Below, in pieces: positions 24,735 to 29,059 of a DNA stretch of 29,059 bases (its first letter is position 1; every line of letters starts with the position of its first letter). The DNA comes from Rhodospirillaceae bacterium CCH5-H10. Lineage in GTDB: Bacteria; Pseudomonadota; Alphaproteobacteria; Reyranellales; Reyranellaceae. Position numbers and translations under genes: made by a program. The notes under the pieces were generated by a model. It had not been told where the DNA came from. It made no database searches and worked only from the letters and a program-made list of their open reading frames with translations. The stretch spans positions 1 through 29,059 of the forward strand of contig LSKJ01000785.1 in the NCBI GenBank assembly GCA_001557035.1, given 5' to 3'.

Positions 24735-26369
24735 ATGAAGACCGGTCCGGCCGTCGCTGAAATCCTGAAGCGCGAGGGGGTCGAGTATCTCTTCGCCTAT
24801 CCCGTCAACCACCTGATCGAGCATTGCGCGGCGATCGACATCCGCCCGATCATCGTGCGCCAGGAGCGCATCGGCCTGCACATGGCCGACGCCATGTCGC
24901 GCCTGACCAAGGGCCGCAAGATGGGCGTGTTCTGCATGCAGAGCGGCCCGGGGTCGGAGAACGCCTATGGCGGCGTGGCCCAGGCGTTCGGCGAATCGGT
25001 GCCGCTGCTGGTCATTCCGGCGGGCTATCCGCGCCGCATCGCGCACGTGCCGCCGAACTTCAATTCGACCATCACCATGGCGCACGTCGCCAAGCATGCC
25101 GAGCCGATCACCTCGGGCGCCGACATCGAGAACATCATGCGCCGGGCCTTCAGCCTGCTGCGCAACGGCCGCGGTGCGCCGGTCATCATCGAGTTCCCGG
25201 CCGAAGCGAACGTCGAGGAGGCGCCCGAGCCCCTGACCTACGTGCCGGTCGTCGCAACCAAGTACGGTCCCGATCCGGCCGCGGTGAAGGAAGCCGCCAA
25301 GGTGCTGGTCGAGGCCAAGCGTCCGGTGATCTACGCCGGCCATGGAGTGCATTGGGCCGAGGCCTATGACGAGCTGAAGGAACTGGCCGAGCTGCTGGCG
25401 ATTCCGGTCTGCACCTCGCTCCAGGGCAAGAGCAGCTTCGACGAGACCCATCCGCTGTCGCTGGGTTCCGGCGGCCGCGCCTATCCGAGGCAGGTGCGTT
25501 ACTTCCTCGACAATTGCGACGTGCTGTTCGGCATCGGGTGCTCGTTCACCGAGACGAACTTCGGCATCTCGATGCCGAAGGGCAAGACGGTGATCCACAC
25601 CACGCTCGATCCCAACCATCTCAACAAGGACGTGCGCGCCCAGTACGGGCTGATCGGCGACGCGAAGCTCGCGCTGCGCGCAATGATCGACGAGTGCAGC
25701 AAGCTCGTCGGCGGCAAGAAGCGCGACGCCGCGCCGGTCGTGGCCGAGATCAAGCCGATCGCCGACGCGTGGCTTCAGGAGTGGATGCCCAAGCTCACCA
25801 ACAACGAGGCGCCGCTCAACCCCTATCGCGTGCTGTGGGACCTGCAGCACACGGTCGACAAGGCCAACACGATCATCACCCACGATGCCGGCAGCCCGCG
25901 CGACCAGCTCTCGCCGTTCTGGAAGACGACCGCGCCGCACACCTACATCGGCTGGGGCAAGACCACGCAGCTTGGCTACGGCCTCGGCCTCGCGATGGGC
26001 GCCAAGCTCGCCTGTCCGGACAAGCTCTGCATCAACGTGTGGGGCGATGCCGCCATCGGCTTCACCGGCATGGACTTCGAGACGGCGGTGCGCGAGCGCA
26101 TTCCGATCATGTCGATCCTGCTCAACAACTTCTCGATGGCGATCGAACTGCACATCATGAAGGTGTCGACCGAGAAGTACCGCTCGACCGACATCTCGGG
26201 CGACTATGCCGCGATGGCCAAGGCGTTCGGCGGCTACGGCGAGCGCATCACGAAGCCGGAAGACATCATCCCGGCGATCAAGCGTGGCATCGAGCAGACA
26301 AAGAAGGGCGTGCCCGTCCTGCTCGAGTTCATCACGTCGAAGGAAGTGACGATCTCGACGCCCAAGTGA
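24735..26369 (+). CDS. Thiamine-pyrophosphate-dependent enzyme, acetolactate-synthase-like
   Basis: The protein has 544 residues starting at ATG 24735, with GGGAGAG upstream. It shows the three-domain POX/AHAS layout. The N-terminal Pyr domain has the catalytic Glu in VRQERIGLHMADA (~residue 45) and FCMQSGPGSENAYGGVAQAF. The middle domain (about 190-340) starts LVEAKRPVIYAGHGVHWAEA. The C-terminal PP domain has the TPP/Mg motif WGDAAIGFTGMDFETAVRERIPIMSILLNN, where the usual GDG is GDA. It is a catabolic-type enzyme of unknown substrate (ALS-, oxalyl-CoA- or sulfoacetaldehyde-like); no regulatory ilvN gene is present, which argues against branched-chain biosynthesis. A 9-bp hairpin begins on its stop codon. 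Confidence 0.85.
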   Translation: MKTGPAVAEILKREGVEYLFAYPVNHLIEHCAAIDIRPIIVRQERIGLHMADAMSRLTKGRKMGVFCMQSGPGSENAYGGVAQAFGESVPLLVIPAGYPRRIAHVPPNFNSTITMAHVAKHAEPITSGADIENIMRRAFSLLRNGRGAPVIIEFPAEANVEEAPEPLTYVPVVATKYGPDPAAVKEAAKVLVEAKRPVIYAGHGVHWAEAYDELKELAELLAIPVCTSLQGKSSFDETHPLSLGSGGRAYPRQVRYFLDNCDVLFGIGCSFTETNFGISMPKGKTVIHTTLDPNHLNKDVRAQYGLIGDAKLALRAMIDECSKLVGGKKRDAAPVVAEIKPIADAWLQEWMPKLTNNEAPLNPYRVLWDLQHTVDKANTIITHDAGSPRDQLSPFWKTTAPHTYIGWGKTTQLGYGLGLAMGAKLACPDKLCINVWGDAAIGFTGMDFETAVRERIPIMSILLNNFSMAIELHIMKVSTEKYRSTDISGDYAAMAKAFGGYGERITKPEDIIPAIKRGIEQTKKGVPVLLEFITSKEVTISTPK

Positions 26370-26455
26370 CACTCGCACCTCGAGTGTCATCCTGAGGCCA
26401 ACGGCCGAAGGATCTTTCGGACGCAGAAGGATCCCTCGCGGCGCTCGGGATGACA
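26367..26455. repeat. Palindromic intergenic repeat (GTCATCCTGAG type)
   Basis: The outer arms TGTCATCCTGAG (26385-26396) and CTCGGGATGACA (26444-26455) are inverted copies with one mismatch, and AAGGATC occurs twice inside. A separate 9-bp hairpin (TGACACTCG 26367-26375 with CGAGTGTCA 26381-26389) begins on the TPP-enzyme stop codon and overlaps the left arm. The GTCATCCTGAG...GAAGGATC wording is familiar from dispersed elements in alphaproteobacterial genomes. It may end the upstream transcript. Confidence 0.8.
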
Positions 26456-26485
26456 AAGTGTGATCGTTGAGACTAGGCTGCCGGC

Positions 26486-27544
26486 ATGACAAAAATCCTC
26501 ATGCCGGACGGCGAACACGACGTGGCCGCACACGATGGCCTCTGGATCAGTCCCGTCGATGCCGAGCGCGTTACAGGCTGGACGCTGAAGCCCGAGGGCA
26601 TGTGCCGCGCCGAACTGTGCATTCCGTTGCCGGCTTCGGCGCTTGCCCCCAACGAAGTCGATCTCGCTGCCTTCTGGACGAAGCTGGGCGGCCCCGTGAT
26701 CCCGAGCGAGGCGCGCGACGTGTGGGCGCTCGGTGCGCCGCCTGACGAACGCAATGCTGCGCTCGAAGGACTCGAAGCGCCGGATTTCACGCTGCCCGAC
26801 GTCGACGGCGTGCCGCGTTCGCTGTCGCAGTTGCGAGGCCGGAAGGTCTTCCTCGCCACATGGGCCAGTTGGTGAGGCTGCCGCTTTGACTTGCCCGTGT
26901 GGCAGGCCCTCTACGAAGAACTGAAGGACAAGGGGTTCATGGTCGTGGCCGTGGCGCAGGAAAGCCGCGGCGCCGATCACGCGCGTCCGTGGATCGAACA
27001 GGCCAAGACTTCCTACTGGCAGTTGATCGACGTCGAGCATCGGCTGGAAGACCTCTACAATCTCGTGAACGTCCCGCAGGCGATCTGGATCGACGAGCAG
27101 GGCCGGATCGCACGGCCGCCGGAGAATGCCGGTTCCACCGATCATTTCCGGCGCATGGACCTCAAGACCCGCACGATGACGCCGGAGGACCAGGCCGAAC
27201 GCCTGGCGGCGCGGCAGGCCTATCTCGACGCGATACGGGCGTGGGTCACGACCGGCGCGCATGCGTTGCCGGCCGATGCGGCGCGCGCGAGCCTGCCGAA
27301 GGTGACGCCCGCGATTGCCGAGGCGCGGGCGCGGTTCCGTCTCGGCGTCTGGCTGCGCGCCAACGGCCGTGCGGCCGAGGGCGACCTGCAGATGGCGGAG
27401 GCGAGCCGCCTGCATCCCGACTCGTGGAGCCTGTGGCGCCAGGCGGCCGATCTCGACGAGGTCGGCAAGGCGTCGGGCCCCGACTTCTGGAAACGCGTAC
27501 AGGCGCTGGGCGATCGTCCCTACTATCCGCCACCGAAACTATAG
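26486..27544 (+). CDS. Predicted selenoprotein: TlpA/redoxin-like with Sec-Gly-Cys redox site
   Basis: One frame runs from ATG 26486 to TAG 27542-27544 and is broken only by TGA at 26873-26875, codon 130 of 352. Up to the TGA it reads like a thioredoxin-fold redoxin (EAPDFTLPDVDGVPRSLSQLRGRKVFLATWASW). After it, without a frame shift, it continues GCRFDLPVWQALYEELKDKGFMVVAVAQESRG...VNVPQAIWIDEQGRI. TlpA-like proteins have W-C-x-x-C-R here, so the TGA sits at the first redox Cys and gives W-U-G-C-R. The N-terminal 90 residues are a separate domain with another Cys pair (GMCRAELC). The C-terminal 100 residues are helical, TPR-like. A SECIS-like hairpin follows the TGA. Alternatives are a nonsense mutation or a sequencing error. 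Confidence 0.82.
26873..26906 (+). promoter_or_regulatory. UGA selenocysteine codon with bSECIS-like hairpin
   Basis: The UGA is at 26873-26875. Then CTTGCC (26890-26895) pairs with GGCAGG (26901-26906) as a 6-bp stem with one G-U pair, closing a 5-nt loop CGUGU. The loop begins 20 nt after the UGA and has G followed by U at positions 2-3. In E. coli fdhF the loop starts 17 nt after UGA and carries the critical GU, so geometry and loop agree with SelB recognition. A competing stem (GGCTGCC with GGCAGGCC) also exists. Confidence 0.65.
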
Positions 27545-27683
27545 GTTGCGAGCGACACGGAGCCGCCACAATTGGCGATGATTTGAGGCCATCACACCTC
27601 CGTGAAAGCGGTGTGGTTGCTTAGGCGTCGCGCTCTCGCTGGGCTAGGCTGGTTCCATATTTCCTGAATAACGGGAGACTGGG
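27545..27683. other. Spacer before the molybdenum-hydroxylase genes
   Basis: This 139-bp spacer contains CACACC (27594-27599) pairing with GGTGTG (27609-27614) as a weak hairpin without a T-run, and an AT-rich stretch (CCATATTTCCTGAATAA) about 30 bp before the iorA start that could be a -10 region. No clear promoter could be fixed. Confidence 0.3.
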
Positions 27684-28133
27684 ATGGCTGTTCTCAACGT
27701 CAACGGCAAGGCGGTCGAATACACCGCCGATCCGAACACGCCGCTTCTCTGGGTGCTGCGCGAGCAGCTCGGCCTGACCGGCACCAAGTATGGCTGCGGC
27801 ATCGCGCAATGCGGCTCCTGCACGGTGCACATCGACGGCGCGCCGGTGCGTGCGTGCCACGTGCCGGTGAATACCGTCGGCACCAAGAAGGTCCTCACCA
27901 TCGAGGCGCTGGCCGAGAATGGCGTGCTCAACAAGATCCAGAAGGCCTGGGTCGAACTCGACGTGCCCCAGTGCGGCTTCTGCCAGAGCGGCATGGTGAT
28001 GGCGGCGACGGCGCTGCTGGCTGCGAAGCCCAATCCGACCGACGCCGACATCGATGCGGCGATGACCAACATCTGCCGCTGCGGCACCTACCAGCAGGTA
28101 CGCGCCGCCATCCACGCCGCGGCGAAGGCGTGA
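27684..28133 (+). CDS. iorA: 2Fe-2S subunit of xanthine-oxidase-family dehydrogenase (IorA-like)
   Basis: The protein has 149 residues starting at ATG 27684, with CGGGAGA upstream. The ferredoxin-type [2Fe-2S] site is C38, C43, C46 and C58 ([11 protein letters not shown]...C). The second, helical cluster site is C97, C100, C131 and C133 (QCGFCQSG...ICRCGTY), with all eight ligands intact. This is the small subunit of two-subunit molybdenum hydroxylases such as isoquinoline 1-oxidoreductase or aldehyde dehydrogenases. There is no FAD-subunit gene, which fits the IorAB type that passes electrons to a cytochrome or quinone. The Mo-subunit gene follows after 14 bp. Confidence 0.93.
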   Translation: MAVLNVNGKAVEYTADPNTPLLWVLREQLGLTGTKYGCGIAQCGSCTVHIDGAPVRACHVPVNTVGTKKVLTIEALAENGVLNKIQKAWVELDVPQCGFCQSGMVMAATALLAAKPNPTDADIDAAMTNICRCGTYQQVRAAIHAAAKA

Positions 28134-28147
28134 GGGGAGGACGCATC

Positions 28148-29059
28148 ATGACGATCCAGACTTCTCTCGGCCGTCGCGGCTTCCTCGTCAGTGGCGCCGC
28201 CGTCGCCGGCGGCTTCTCGCTCGGCTTCCATCTGCCCTTCGACGAGAACGTGGCTCACGCCCAGTCCGTCAAGGAACTGAACGCCTGGGTGGTCATCCAT
28301 CCGGACGACAAGGTGGTGATCCGCATCGCCCGCTCCGAAATGGGGCAGGGCACGCTCACCGGCCTCTGCCAGCTCGTCGCCGAGGAACTGGAGTGCGACT
28401 GGAACAAGGTCGCGTGGGAGTATCCGACCCCCGGCGAGAACCTGAAGCGCAACCGCGTCTGGAGGAACTTCTCGACCGGCGGCAGCCGCGGCATCCGCGA
28501 GAGCCAGCAGTATGTCCGCGAGGGCGGCGCCATCGCGCGCGAGATGCTGATCGCGGCGGCGGCCAAGCAGTGGAACGTGCCGGCCTCGGAATGCAGCGCG
28601 GCGAACAGCACTATCACGCACAAGGCCTCGGGCAAGACGGTGACCTACGGCGCGGTCGCTGCGGCGGCGTCGGCGCTCGACCCGCCAAAGGAAGTGAAGC
28701 TGAAGGATCCGAAGGACTGGAAGATCGCCGGCAAGCCGCTGAAGCGGCTCGACACGGTCGAGAAGGTCACGGGCCAGCAGATGTACGGCATGGACTACAC
28801 GATGCCGGGCATGCTGAACGCCACCGTGCGCGCCTGCCCGGTGATCACCGGCAAGCTGAAGGACTTCGATGCCAGCAAGGCCGAGAAGATGCCGGGGGTG
28901 AAGAAGATTTTCGCGATCGACGGCAACGCCGTCGTGGTCGTGGCCGACACCTACTGGCAGGCCAAGACCGCGCTCGATGCCGTCACCACCAACTGGGACA
29001 TCGGCGATCTCGGCAAGGTTTCGACCGAGACGATCAACGCGATGCTGAAGGAAGGTCTC
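28148..29059 (+). CDS. iorB: Molybdopterin-binding subunit (IorB-like), 3'-truncated by window
   Basis: It starts at ATG 28148, with GGGGAGG 7 nt before it, and stays open to the window end (304 codons of an expected ~700-750). The N-terminus is a twin-arginine signal: SLGRRGFLVSGAAVAGGFSLGF, so the holoenzyme is exported folded with its cofactor. Next come WVVIHPDDKVVIRIARSEMGQGTLTGLCQLVAEELECDW and NRVWRNFSTGGSRGIRESQQYVREGGAIAREML, the MGQG and GGSRG segments typical of the IorB type, and then the start of the aldehyde-oxidase a/b hammerhead domain (GKPLKRLDTVEKVTGQQMYGMDY). The catalytic Glu lies beyond the window. The substrate is unknown. Confidence 0.92.
   Translation, partial: MTIQTSLGRRGFLVSGAAVAGGFSLGFHLPFDENVAHAQSVKELNAWVVIHPDDKVVIRIARSEMGQGTLTGLCQLVAEELECDWNKVAWEYPTPGENLKRNRVWRNFSTGGSRGIRESQQYVREGGAIAREMLIAAAAKQWNVPASECSAANSTITHKASGKTVTYGAVAAAASALDPPKEVKLKDPKDWKIAGKPLKRLDTVEKVTGQQMYGMDYTMPGMLNATVRACPVITGKLKDFDASKAEKMPGVKKIFAIDGNAVVVVADTYWQAKTALDAVTTNWDIGDLGKVSTETINAMLKEGL

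Noticed and set aside
24702..26492. 596-codon minus-strand frame antisense to the TPP enzyme
   Set aside because: Shadow frame; the plus strand has all TPP-domain motifs.
26486..26875. Simple pseudogene by nonsense mutation
   Set aside because: Not fully excluded, but both halves keep normal codon use and motifs, the stop falls exactly on the redox Cys codon, and a SECIS-like hairpin follows.
26891..27544. Independent 217-residue protein starting at TTG 26891 after the TGA
   Set aside because: The start has no Shine-Dalgarno and would cut a thioredoxin fold in half. The frame is continuous with the upstream part, so one selenoprotein is the better reading.

Overview
This is 29 kb of GC-rich, densely coding DNA from an alphaproteobacterium. 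The strongest clue is the gene order tsaB-rimI-fur-miaB-phoH-ybeY-corC-lnt-(XRE regulator)-metK, with ornithine-lipid genes olsB-olsA inserted after fur. A Rhodospirillales or Reyranella-like genome is my best guess, but that is recollection of gene order and not a search result.

Layout. 1-1020: 3' part of a Bax-like glucosaminidase. 1031-1588 (minus): VanX/DdpX-type D-Ala-D-Ala dipeptidase. 1646-8165: a compact plus-strand housekeeping run (tsaB, rimI, fur, olsB, olsA, miaB, phoH, ybeY) with many start/stop overlaps, interrupted by one minus-strand TusA-like gene. 8197-8306: a large nested palindromic intergenic repeat. 8346-9176 (minus): aldo/keto reductase. 9228-13839: corC, lnt, a PhrR/PraR-like XRE regulator and metK, where metK has a TTG start. 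13940-16138: an orphan type I secretion-type ABC exporter with a degenerate C39-like domain. 16142-18328 (minus): a three-gene operon of two Sel1-repeat exported proteins followed by mmcB. 18447-19675: an SCP2-like protein coupled to an alpha/beta hydrolase. 19676-20359: a 684-bp AT-richer gap without a protein gene that appears to hold a structured small RNA and several copies of a 17-bp operator-like motif. 20360-21010: TetR-type regulator. 21102-22452: divergent cytochrome c' and cytochrome b561. 22531-26369: MoxR ATPase, CoxE-like VWA protein and a TPP enzyme. 26486-27544: a thioredoxin-fold gene read through one in-frame TGA. 27684-29059: the 2Fe-2S and molybdopterin subunits of an IorAB-like molybdenum hydroxylase, cut by the window end.

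Main discoveries. (1) The gene at 26486-27544 looks like an unannotated selenoprotein. The only in-frame TGA falls exactly where a TlpA/thioredoxin-like protein has its first redox cysteine (W-U-G-C-R), and a hairpin with a bacterial SECIS-like geometry starts 15 nt after the UGA. Ordinary gene calling would split it into two proteins. (2) The 17-bp word AGATATGCATTTTTGCA occurs identically upstream of the XRE regulator and upstream of the tetR gene, and with one change upstream of the putative sRNA. This suggests a small regulon possibly run by the XRE protein. (3) The putative sRNA ends in a strong intrinsic terminator and shows the same CCCAAG word in or beside three successive hairpin loops. 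(4) Three different families of palindromic intergenic repeats are present. In one of them the inner mini-hairpins differ in sequence but keep perfect pairing.

All functional names rest on reading motifs and family resemblance by eye. No search, folding or expression data were available.
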